36,404 nt of DNA from Ruminococcus sp. UBA6407 (GTDB taxonomy: Bacteria; Bacillota; Clostridia; Oscillospirales; Ruminococcaceae). The stretch spans positions 121,780 through 158,183 of the forward strand of contig DJPR01000040.1 in NCBI GenBank assembly GCA_002438605.1, written 5' to 3'. The notes under the pieces are model-generated. The model was not told the origin of the DNA, searched no databases, and was given only the letters and a program-made list of their open reading frames with translations. Position numbers and translations under genes: made by a program. This document shows positions 1 to 7,129 of the stretch, piece after piece (the stretch's first letter is position 1; every line of letters begins with the position of its first letter).

Positions 1-35
1 TACCAAACTGAGCCACACCTCGTTTAACATTAAAT

Positions 36-64
36 ATTATATCACATTAAGAATAAAATGTCAA
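36..64 (-). promoter_or_regulatory. Sigma-A promoter firing leftward out of the window
   Basis: Read on the minus strand, TTGACA (complement of 59-64) is followed after exactly 17 nt by TATAAT (complement of 36-41), with a TGA extension before the -10. Transcription would start near position 29 and leave the window, so a divergent gene probably lies to the left. Only the promoter is visible. Confidence 0.7.
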
Positions 65-104
65 CATGATTTTTTAAGGTAATTGCAGAAATATAAATAA
101 TTTC

Positions 105-133
105 TTTACAATGATAAAGAATAATGATATAAT
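105..133 (+). promoter_or_regulatory. Sigma-A promoter of comM operon
   Basis: TTTACA at 105-110, a 17-nt spacer and TATAAT at 128-133 with an upstream TGA (extended -10). The predicted start near 140 puts the palindromic repeat at 137-183 at the very 5' end of the transcript, leaving an untranslated leader of about 155 nt. It probably serves comM, the rodA-like gene and tcdA, which are tightly spaced. Confidence 0.7.
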
Positions 134-136
134 AAA

Positions 137-183
137 GGTAACACTGCACAAAGTTTTTTTGACGTGTTTTGTGCGGTGCTGCC
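137..183. repeat. Short palindromic repeat, family 1, copy A
   Basis: The left arm 137-152 and the complement of the right arm 168-183 agree at 13 of 16 positions; the ends are GGTAACACTGCACAAAG and (complement) GGCAGCACCGCACAAA. The same ends occur at 3690-3826, 6481-6510, 9592-9630 and 17246-17315. In RNA it would form a hairpin at the start of the comM leader. Confidence 0.65.
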
Positions 184-295
184 TGAATATTAAGAGAGAA
201 ATAAATACACAAATGCAGGCATTTTTCTGTGTATTGCTTTTATACTTTACGCTATTGCAAAAGGCTATGTACGATTTTGAATGGAGGGATTGCAG

Positions 296-1822
296 TTGTT
301 TGCGAAAATTGGAAGTTTGGGACTTTTTGGTTTGAATGCTTTTCCCGTTGATGTGGAAATTGATATAAGCAGAGGAAATCCTCAATTTGATATTGTCGGA
401 CTTCCTGATATGGTTGTCAAGGAAAGCCGTGAACGCATACGCTCTGCACTAAGAGCCTGCAATCTGGAATTTCCAACTGCCTCGGTTATGATAAATCTTG
501 CTCCAGCCGACACCAAGAAAAGCGGTTCAGTGCATGACCTTGCTATTTTTACTGCAATTGTCAAGGCTATGGGAATTATACGCAAACCTCTTGATGACTG
601 CTGTTTTATAGGCGAAGTTTCGCTGAATGGACATATACGCTCCATAAACGGTGTACTTCCAATGGTTCTTAAAGCAAAGGAATGCGGGATAAAGTCTGTT
701 TTTGTACCTGCTGAAAATGCTTTTGAAGCGTCTGTGGTTGACGGAATAGATATTTACGGTGTTGAATCGGGAAATCAGCTTATAGACCATTTATGCGGTG
801 ATTGCGAAATAAGCGTACAGCCGCGTTATCAGCCGTCTGAGGCTGAATATAACGAAATACTTGACTTTTCCGATGTGCGTGGACAGCATTCTGCAAAAAA
901 GGCACTTGAAATAGCAGCCGCAGGAGGTCACAATGCACTGCTGATAGGTTCTCCCGGAAGCGGAAAAAGTATGCTTGCCAAAAGAATGCCGTCAATACTG
1001 CCGCCGCTTACATTTCAGGAATCCCTTGAAACAACAAATGTACATTCAATTTCAGGTTTGCTTGACCGAAAAACGCCGCTTATTACAAAAAGACCCTTTC
1101 GCTCTCCGCATCATACCATTTCATCAGCAGGTCTTGCGGGAGGAGGAAGCGTTCCCCGTCCGGGAGAAATTTCACTTGCTCATAACGGACTGCTTTTTCT
1201 TGATGAGCTTGCCGAATTTGACAGACGAACCCTTGAAATAATGCGTCAGCCGCTTGAGGACAGAATTGTTACGATTTCAAGAGCTTCGGGAACAGTTACA
1301 TATCCATGTTCAATAATGCTGATAGGTGCAATGAATCCATGTCCATGCGGATATTATGGGCATCCGAAAAGAAAATGCACCTGTGGGCCTAAACAGGTAA
1401 AGAATTACCTTTCAAAAATTTCAGGTCCCATGTTGGATCGCTTCGATTTGCATATTGAAGTAGCACCTGTTGAGTTTGATGATATGTCATCAGACAAAAA
1501 AGAGGAAACCTCTGCCGAAATAAGAAAAAGAGTTCAGGCGGCAAGGAATATTCAGAGCGAACGATTTAAAAATACAAATATAACCTGCAATGCACTTATA
1601 ACAGCTGATAAGCTTCAGGATATGTGTCCTATGGACGATAATGCGAGGGAGCTTCTCAGAAATGTATTTGACAAGCTTGGGCTGAGTGCAAGAGCTTATG
1701 ACAGAATTTTAAAGGTTGCAAGAACCATTGCAGACCTTGATAATCAGGAAACAATCGGTAAGCGTCATATTGCCGCTGCCGCACAATACAGAAGTCTTGA
1801 CCGCAAATACTGGTCAGAATAA
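296..1822 (+). CDS. comM: YifB/ComM family Mg-chelatase-like AAA+ ATPase
   Basis: A 508-aa protein of the YifB/ComM family. In Gram-negative bacteria ComM is a helicase-like AAA+ ring that promotes branch migration during natural transformation; in Firmicutes the role is less certain. Visible features are the family start FAKIGSLGLFGLNAFPVDVE, an N-terminal LonC-like domain, Walker A GSPGSGKS near residues 218-225, Walker B LLFLDELAEF near 300, a Cys cluster CPCGYYGHPKRKCTC and the RFDLHIEV motif, then the C-terminal chelatase domain. I prefer the TTG at 296, because GGAGGG at 283-288 lies 7 nt upstream and the protein then begins like its relatives. An in-frame ATG at 281 would overlap that ribosome site and has none of its own. 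It is first in a run with the rodA-like gene (17 nt away) and tcdA. Confidence 0.93.
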   Translation: MFAKIGSLGLFGLNAFPVDVEIDISRGNPQFDIVGLPDMVVKESRERIRSALRACNLEFPTASVMINLAPADTKKSGSVHDLAIFTAIVKAMGIIRKPLDDCCFIGEVSLNGHIRSINGVLPMVLKAKECGIKSVFVPAENAFEASVVDGIDIYGVESGNQLIDHLCGDCEISVQPRYQPSEAEYNEILDFSDVRGQHSAKKALEIAAAGGHNALLIGSPGSGKSMLAKRMPSILPPLTFQESLETTNVHSISGLLDRKTPLITKRPFRSPHHTISSAGLAGGGSVPRPGEISLAHNGLLFLDELAEFDRRTLEIMRQPLEDRIVTISRASGTVTYPCSIMLIGAMNPCPCGYYGHPKRKCTCGPKQVKNYLSKISGPMLDRFDLHIEVAPVEFDDMSSDKKEETSAEIRKRVQAARNIQSERFKNTNITCNALITADKLQDMCPMDDNARELLRNVFDKLGLSARAYDRILKVARTIADLDNQETIGKRHIAAAAQYRSLDRKYWSE

Positions 1823-1839
1823 ATATAAGGAAGGATACA

Positions 1840-2985
1840 ATGAAATCTGCTTTTAATGAATTGAAAAATCAGCACAGACATCTTGATTACGGACTTTTGC
1901 TTGCTGTAATTATATGTTCCGCAGTCAGCAGTCTGCTTATATATTCGATACACGCAAATAAAGTTTTGGAGTCGGTTGGTGCTAGTTACTACCGAACACA
2001 AATTATTTCCGCATTGATGGGGCTGTTTGCCGCACTCGTTATTTCCTTGATCAACTATAAAAAACTGGCAAGACTATGGTTTTTGTATGTACCTGTTTCG
2101 GTGGTGCTTGTGCTTCTCACATTTACGGGACTCGGCTATAAACGTGCTGACGACCAGGCTTGGCTTAACCTCGGATTTATTCAGATACAGCCTTCTGAGG
2201 TGCTTAAACTTGCATTTATACTGTCATTCGCATATCATCTTTCAAGGGTTGAAGAAAACATGAATAAGCCTGTTCATATGGCACTGCTTTGCCTGCATGG
2301 ACTCGTTCCGATTGCACTTGTAGGGGGACAGGGTGACTACGGTACTGCTATTGTTTTCGGATTTATTTTTGCTGCTATGATTATTTCCGCAAAAATAAGC
2401 TGGAAATACCTTGCCGCTGCACCCGTACTTCTTGCCGCTGCATTGGTATTTCTTTGGAATTTTGTTCTAAAGTCCGACCATAAAAACAGAATTGAGGTTC
2501 TTCTGCATCCGGGTACAGACCCCGAAGGACTTGAATATCAGCAGGATTTAGGTCTTGCCGCATTAAATAAGGGCGGTTTTCTAGGAATTGGACTTTTTGG
2601 TGATAAAAATGAATATATTTCTGTTCCCGAAATTCACAATGACTTTATTTTATCTTATGCAGGTATGGTTTTCGGATTTGTCGGTGCAGTCGGACTTCTT
2701 GCAATTCTTGCATATATTTGTCTTAAAATACTTGCAGACAGCAGAATTGCAAAGGATAATCTGGGGAAATTCATATGTATGGGAACCTTCGGCTTAATGC
2801 TTGCTCACTGTATTATGAATATCGGCATGGTTCTTAAAGTAATGCCTGTTATCGGTATTCCTCTGCCGTTTCTGAGTGCAGGCGGTACTGCAATGGTAAG
2901 TATGTATGTTGCAATAGGACTGGTGCTAAGCACGTATACTCACAGTAATAAGAAGTATAATGTTTTCTATGAGGAAGAGGAGTAA
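1840..2985 (+). CDS. rodA: SEDS family peptidoglycan polymerase (RodA/FtsW type)
   Basis: A 381-aa polytopic membrane protein of the SEDS family, glycosyltransferases that polymerise lipid II together with class B PBPs during elongation (RodA) or division (FtsW). It shows about ten hydrophobic segments, IQPSEVLKLAF near residue 123, GGQGDYGTAIVF, the extracellular loop with PEIHNDFIL that carries the conserved catalytic Asp, and the C-terminal signature GIPLPFLSAGGTAM. The usual Arg-Trp before the QPSE motif reads Ala-Trp here (DQAWLNLG), so a commonly conserved Arg is missing. AAGGAAGG precedes the ATG. No PBP gene is nearby, and RodA, FtsW and SpoVE cannot be told apart by sequence reading alone; the symbol is provisional. 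Confidence 0.85.
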   Translation: MKSAFNELKNQHRHLDYGLLLAVIICSAVSSLLIYSIHANKVLESVGASYYRTQIISALMGLFAALVISLINYKKLARLWFLYVPVSVVLVLLTFTGLGYKRADDQAWLNLGFIQIQPSEVLKLAFILSFAYHLSRVEENMNKPVHMALLCLHGLVPIALVGGQGDYGTAIVFGFIFAAMIISAKISWKYLAAAPVLLAAALVFLWNFVLKSDHKNRIEVLLHPGTDPEGLEYQQDLGLAALNKGGFLGIGLFGDKNEYISVPEIHNDFILSYAGMVFGFVGAVGLLAILAYICLKILADSRIAKDNLGKFICMGTFGLMLAHCIMNIGMVLKVMPVIGIPLPFLSAGGTAMVSMYVAIGLVLSTYTHSNKKYNVFYEEEE

Positions 2986-2988
2986 TCA

Positions 2989-3690
2989 ATGTTAAATGAA
3001 TTTTCAAGAACAGAACTGCTTTTGGGAAGTGACGGCATAAGCAAATTGAAGAAAGCTTCAGTTGCCGTATTCGGAGTAGGCGGTGTAGGTTCATACATTG
3101 CAGAGGCTCTTGCAAGAAGCGGAGTTGGCAATATAACGCTTGTAGATAATGATACAGTCAACATAACTAATATAAATCGCCAGCTTATTGCCCTTCATTC
3201 AACTTTGGGAATGCTGAAAACCGAAGCAGCTAAAATCAGAATTCATGACATAAATCCCGAATGCAATGTTACACTGCATGATTGTTACTATACAGGCTCT
3301 GAAATTGAACTTTCGGACTTTGATTACATTGCAGACGCAATTGACAGCGTTACCTCAAAGCTTAATCTTATAGAAAATGCCATAAGACTTAATATACCTG
3401 TTATTTCAAGCATGGGTACAGGAAACAAGCTTGACCCTACAAAACTAAGGGTTACTGATATAAGCAAAACCGAAATGTGTCCCCTTGCGAAGGTAATGCG
3501 TATTGAGCTTAGAAAAAGGGGGATAAATCATCATAAAGTGGTTTACTCAACCGAACAGCCTGTAAAGCACAGAGCAGAAAGTCAGGAGGAACAAATACAT
3601 AGAAAGACGATTGGAAGTACCTCGTTTGTTCCGTCTGTTGCAGGACTTATCATTGCAGGAGAAATTGTAAGGAGCATTGCAGGAGTATAG
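2989..3690 (+). CDS. tcdA: tRNA threonylcarbamoyladenosine dehydratase TcdA (E1-like)
   Basis: A 233-aa ThiF/MoeB/HesA E1-like enzyme. TcdA (CsdL/YgdL) uses ATP to cyclise t6A37 to ct6A37 in ANN-decoding tRNAs. The Rossmann nucleotide motif VFGVGGVGSYIAEALARSG lies near residues 27-45, followed by the Asp-rich strand LVDNDTVNITNINRQ, the adenylation region AIDSVTSKLNLI, and the subfamily signature MCPLAKVMRIELRKRGI near residue 160, which separates TcdA from MoeB and ThiF. The length fits the family (about 230-270 aa). The ATG lies 3 nt after the preceding stop, and its ribosome site AGAGGAG is inside the end of the rodA-like gene, so the two are translationally linked. Its stop codon is joined directly to a palindromic repeat. 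Confidence 0.92.
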   Translation: MLNEFSRTELLLGSDGISKLKKASVAVFGVGGVGSYIAEALARSGVGNITLVDNDTVNITNINRQLIALHSTLGMLKTEAAKIRIHDINPECNVTLHDCYYTGSEIELSDFDYIADAIDSVTSKLNLIENAIRLNIPVISSMGTGNKLDPTKLRVTDISKTEMCPLAKVMRIELRKRGINHHKVVYSTEQPVKHRAESQEEQIHRKTIGSTSFVPSVAGLIIAGEIVRSIAGV

Positions 3691-3826
3691 GCAACACTTT
3701 CACAAAGCACGTCAAAAGACTTTGCGTGTCATAAACTTGCAAATTTTCCGTCATCTTACGCATAATTTCCTCATCATACGACAGTATGCTTTCAAAAATT
3801 CTATGCAATCTTTGTGTGGTGATACC
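3690..3826. repeat. Palindromic repeat, family 1, copy B (long form)
   Basis: A 137-bp element with ends GGCAACACTTTCACAAAG and, on the other strand, GGTATCACCACACAAAG. Its first base is the last base of the tcdA stop codon. Its left part closely matches the complement of copy E (17246-17315), including the AAAAGACTTTGC core, but it carries an extra internal stretch. Within that stretch, 3769-3792 matches 12005-12028 at 23 of 24 bases and contains the small palindrome CATACGACAGTATG. Confidence 0.7.
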
Positions 3827-3835
3827 TATAAAATA

Positions 3836-3873
3836 AAAAGTCTGTTTACATATTTGTATGTAAACAGACTTTT
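3836..3873. terminator. Bidirectional terminator between tcdA and the EAL gene
   Basis: A perfect 17-bp inverted repeat (3836-3852 with 3857-3873, loop TTTG). The right arm ends in TTTT and is followed by GTTT; the left arm begins AAAA, so it can stop transcription from both convergent genes. Confidence 0.85.
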
Positions 3874-3932
3874 GTTTATAGCATAATATTTAATATCGAA
3901 TAGCATTAATCTCAAAATCATAAGATCAGACC

Positions 3933-6449
3933 TTAAACAACAAATCTCTTTTCGGGCTTTGAATAAAGATAACCCTGTGAAAATCGGATATTATTTTTTT
4001 CAATAATATCCTGTATTTCAGAATTTTCAACAAATTCCGCAATAACCTCTTTTTTATGACGCTTTGCCCAATCAGCAATCATTTCAAGGAACTCTGAGGC
4101 AAATATATCTGCAACAGTATTTTTAACGATTTCACCGTCAACCTTAATATAATCTGATTTAATTTTAAACAGATTCACAATATTTGAAAAACCGCTGCCG
4201 AAATCATCAATTGCAATTTTTCCGCCTGCCTGATGTATTTTGTCAACAAATTCATAAATCACCTGATAATCTGTTATTTCTTCGGTTTCTGTCAGTTCAA
4301 AAATGTAATTCTGCGGACGTGGTGCATTTTTCAAAAAGGTTAATACTAAATGTACAATTTTATAATTGTAAATATCACTGATATTCATATTAATTGTAAC
4401 CTGTTCCTTTTTATCACGGAAAATTTCAAGTGCCTTTTTAATCATAACATATGAAATATCAGTGTAATAGCCATATTCTTTTGCAATATTCATAAAGAAA
4501 TAAGGCGTGTAAATTTTACCCTCTGAATCCTCAATACGCATAAGAGCTTCATACATTTTTATATCTTTGTTGTGATTGTCACGAATGCCCTGAAAATACG
4601 GTATGACTCTGTCATTTGCCAGAGCGTCATTCAAAATCATAATCATTTTCATCTTGCTGGCATTATACTGTTCCAAGCCAAGATTTGATGTATATATAAT
4701 AAAACGCTGTTTTTTGTTTCTCATTCTTACATGAGCAAGCTCTGCTTTTTGAATGATATCATCTTCGTGCATAACAAGAGAAAATTCGGAAACGACCAGA
4801 TATGCAGCAAATTTAAATTCTGACAAACAGCCTTGAAGTGAACTCATTTTATTGATAAATTCTTCATCTTCAATATCCTTAGTACCTGTAATAATAAGCG
4901 AGGTTTTCTTATAAAGGTAGCACTTATATCGTTCATCATCAATACATGACATGATATAATCATGATAGCGGTTGAAATGAATCTGGAACTTTGATTCACT
5001 CAGAAATGCTTTCAGTAAACCTTCATTTCTTATTGAAATCATGCAGATTTTATCAAAAAGTCCCAAATTATGATCAAACATGCACTTATTAATGTTGTTA
5101 AGCCCTGTATCACTGTCAACAAACAGGTTGTATTCAAGCTCCATTCGCTGATTTTGATTGATATTTGAGGCACTGCACGCATTTGTAATCAGGTATTCTA
5201 CAATATCCTTTTGATTATTGCTGATATTAAATGAATTTTCACGCAGTTCCTTGATGTTAAGTCTTAATTTGCAGTTGTTTTCAGCAATGGAAGCAATCGA
5301 AAACGAGTAGTTGCAGTAATGATTTATAAGACCTTCATTGCCTATTTCTCCGGCCAGCAAAGCTCCGCATAAGTTTGTTTTCTCGAATGGCAGCATTTCC
5401 AGTTTTGAATAGTTTTTAAAATAGTGCTGACGTGATACACAACTGTATCCAAACAAGGCTTCAGACGGATATCTGCAAAGATTCTGACAAACTGTTTCAC
5501 ATATTTCGATATTTTTCTGACTGCTTGAATAAGAAATATAAATCTCATCACCCGCTTTAGCTTCATTCAGGACATACATTACGGGGTTTGGCTCATCGTT
5601 AAATGCAGAGATTTCTTCTGTTTGCGGAGAATAAAATACTGCACATGGAATGTTTCCGTTTTTCTTGTTGATTAATGGGAAGATGGAGGTAATCCTGTCA
5701 ATTTCCGAAACATTCATCTGCGTAAAGTCAATACCGAGCATTTCCTGATACCAGTCAACGGTATTTTTGCCGTCAACAGACCTGATAATCATGTTATCCG
5801 CATCAGTTATTGTATGTTCTCTTCCGATAGGTTCAGTGGCATATATAATATCGCTGTAAATCGTTATTTTCTCTGATGTAAGAACTGCACAGGCAACAGC
5901 GTCAAGAGAAACTCCGTTTTCGTTAAAAACGAAGCTTTGCTTTTTTTTCATGTCAAAAGCATTGATATCATTGGTGTTTGCAAATCCGCCTATTAATTGG
6001 AGCTGAGGAATTTCCTGATTTATAATGTCCACAAGCTCTATTACCTTTACATATGGTCTTGAAAAAAAGGTCAGCATGAGTCTTGAGTTATCAACTACAT
6101 TTTCTGCAATGGAATTTGCAAGCTCACGGCTGTTGATATATTTGTGCTGTTCATCGGAAAGCTCGCTAAGGAATGTGCAAACTGAAGTATTTTGAAATTC
6201 TGTAATTGCAACCATACAGCAGTCGGTCAAAATCTTTCCATTGACTATTGCAGCGGAAGTACTGCAGCCTATAATTTTTGATTTTGGCAGATAGGAGTGT
6301 ATATTTTTAACGAAAGGCATTATATTATCATAATTATGAATGCATGTATGTATTCTGATTAGGTACTCTTTATCTGCTGAAAGTTCATTAGCTTCAATTA
6401 TTTCTTCAAAATGCTCATTGGTAGTATAAATAAACCCTATATTTTTCAT
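3933..6449 (-). CDS. FIST sensor - degenerate GGDEF - EAL c-di-GMP phosphodiesterase
   Basis: An 838-aa soluble signalling protein. The N-terminus (about 1-380) fits FIST N and FIST C domains, proposed small-ligand sensors. The middle (about 440-580) looks like a worn GGDEF domain: the entry motif DTGLNNINKCMFD is present but there is no GGDEF/GGEEF signature. The C-terminus (about 600-838) is an EAL domain, which hydrolyses c-di-GMP to pGpG. Its active-site motifs are largely kept: MYEALMRIED, NMNIS, FELTE, IDDFGSGFSN, IKVDGEIV, a Glu in EFVEN (usually EGVE) and QGYLYSKP, so activity is likely. I chose the ATG at 6449 because AGAGGTG sits 8 nt upstream; an earlier in-frame ATG at 6491 falls inside a palindromic repeat. 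It stands alone, convergent with tcdA. A link to the pili 15 kb away is inference. Confidence 0.88.
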   Translation of the reverse strand: MKNIGFIYTTNEHFEEIIEANELSADKEYLIRIHTCIHNYDNIMPFVKNIHSYLPKSKIIGCSTSAAIVNGKILTDCCMVAITEFQNTSVCTFLSELSDEQHKYINSRELANSIAENVVDNSRLMLTFFSRPYVKVIELVDIINQEIPQLQLIGGFANTNDINAFDMKKKQSFVFNENGVSLDAVACAVLTSEKITIYSDIIYATEPIGREHTITDADNMIIRSVDGKNTVDWYQEMLGIDFTQMNVSEIDRITSIFPLINKKNGNIPCAVFYSPQTEEISAFNDEPNPVMYVLNEAKAGDEIYISYSSSQKNIEICETVCQNLCRYPSEALFGYSCVSRQHYFKNYSKLEMLPFEKTNLCGALLAGEIGNEGLINHYCNYSFSIASIAENNCKLRLNIKELRENSFNISNNQKDIVEYLITNACSASNINQNQRMELEYNLFVDSDTGLNNINKCMFDHNLGLFDKICMISIRNEGLLKAFLSESKFQIHFNRYHDYIMSCIDDERYKCYLYKKTSLIITGTKDIEDEEFINKMSSLQGCLSEFKFAAYLVVSEFSLVMHEDDIIQKAELAHVRMRNKKQRFIIYTSNLGLEQYNASKMKMIMILNDALANDRVIPYFQGIRDNHNKDIKMYEALMRIEDSEGKIYTPYFFMNIAKEYGYYTDISYVMIKKALEIFRDKKEQVTINMNISDIYNYKIVHLVLTFLKNAPRPQNYIFELTETEEITDYQVIYEFVDKIHQAGGKIAIDDFGSGFSNIVNLFKIKSDYIKVDGEIVKNTVADIFASEFLEMIADWAKRHKKEVIAEFVENSEIQDIIEKNNIRFSQGYLYSKPEKRFVV

Positions 6450-6480
6450 CCCTATAACACCTCTTATCTGAGTTAAGATC

Positions 6481-6510
6481 ACACCGCACAAGCTTTGTGC
6501 GGTGTTGCCT
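6481..6510. repeat. Palindromic repeat, family 1, copy C (minimal)
   Basis: An 11-bp perfect inverted repeat, ACACCGCACAA and TTGTGCGGTGT, with a 3-nt loop. Read on the minus strand it begins GGCAACACCGCACAAAG, the family consensus end. It lies in the 5' leader of the EAL gene, 32 nt upstream of its start codon. Confidence 0.7.
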
Positions 6511-6569
6511 AAAATAAATTACATATACTAAATCTGAACTAAAACAAAAACAAATTCTCCTCTAACTAT

Positions 6570-6598
6570 ATAATAACATTTTTTATACCGTTTGTCTA
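6570..6598 (-). promoter_or_regulatory. Promoter of the FIST-EAL gene
   Basis: On the minus strand TAGACA (complement of 6593-6598), 17 nt, then TATTAT (complement of 6570-6575) with an upstream TGT. The transcript would start near 6564 and carry a leader of about 115 nt that includes palindromic copy C. Confidence 0.5.
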
Positions 6599-6689
6599 GT
6601 CTTTATTTCGGCTGTAGAGAAAATTTATAAAAAATTAACAATTATTGGTACTTATTTACATGCAAAAGGTCAAAACGACTTAAAATATT

Positions 6690-6725
6690 TTATTTAATTA
6701 AATTTAAGTGGATTTAATTAAATCC
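6690..6725. promoter_or_regulatory. Candidate operator palindromes upstream of the GH5 gene
   Basis: This AT-rich stretch has a perfect 16-bp palindrome GGATTTAATTAAATCC at 6710-6725, preceded by a related TATTTAATTAAATT at about 6690-6704. A third GATTTAATTAA-like site is at about 6877-6887, just upstream of the promoter -35. Three copies of one AT-rich palindromic core before a cellulase promoter suggest a regulator binding region, but low-complexity AT sequence could produce this by chance. The rest of 6600-6895 shows nothing else I can support. Confidence 0.35.
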
Positions 6726-6896
6726 GATAATATTGTGCTTATATGTCATTTGCTTTATTATAATAAATTTATAAACAAACTGTATTATTATTTAAATTTA
6801 TGTGAATTTTGTAGGTAATTATATCCAAATTAACTTAAAATAATTTGTGTATGTCTACGAAATACAGCTTTAATCAGATTTAATTAATTTTTACCC

Positions 6897-6925
6897 TTGA
6901 CTTGAAAATTTTTATGTGATATATT
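6897..6925 (+). promoter_or_regulatory. Sigma-A promoter of the GH5 gene
   Basis: TTGACT at 6897-6902, a 17-nt spacer, TATATT at 6920-6925 with TGA immediately before it (extended -10). The start near 6932 implies a leader of about 198 nt ahead of the GH5 start codon. Confidence 0.75.
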
Positions 6926-6931
6926 GAATTT

Positions 6932-7080
6932 AGAATTAGTGTATAGGTATGCTTCCGGCACTGTTGTATATCCTATGAGAACAAGTTCTAACGCTTTAAG
7001 AGAAGTCGGGATGATTTCAGCAGCAAATTAATCAGTATAATATACCATAAAGGTATGGACGGGTGAGGTTAATTGCTGCA
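6932..7080 (+). ncRNA. Structured 5' leader of the GH5 mRNA (unassigned)
   Basis: The leader can fold extensively. There is an outer stem-loop from ATAGGTAT (about 6942) to ATATCCTAT (about 6968-6976), and a long stem pairing 7020-7033 with 7067-7079 (13 pairs with one bulged A and one wobble). That stem encloses a small hairpin ATACC-ATAAA-GGTAT at about 7042-7055 and a purine-rich GGACGGGTGAGG strand. Between the stems is a conserved-looking single strand (6977-7019). I compared it by eye with the common riboswitch classes, including c-di-GMP-I and -II, and none matched. It could be a riboswitch, an attenuator without a visible terminator, or a stability element. Confidence 0.4.
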
Positions 7081-7093
7081 AATAATTTTATGT

Positions 7094-7129
7094 TAGGAGG
7101 GTTATCTCGTAAAGCGAGATAGAAAAAGT
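7094..7129 (+). promoter_or_regulatory. Ribosome site separated from the GH5 start by a hairpin
   Basis: The only ribosome binding site, TAGGAGGG at 7094-7101, is 28 nt from the ATG, far beyond the normal spacing. Between them is a perfect 7-bp hairpin, TATCTCG-TAAAG-CGAGATA, at 7103-7121. When folded, the effective distance falls to about 9 nt, which is near optimal. No alternative in-frame ATG, GTG or TTG lies between the site and 7130, and the signal peptide begins properly at 7130. Confidence 0.7.

Noticed and set aside
281..295. ATG at 281 as comM start
   Set aside because: It overlaps the GGAGGG ribosome site that serves the TTG at 296 and extends the protein beyond the family N-terminus.
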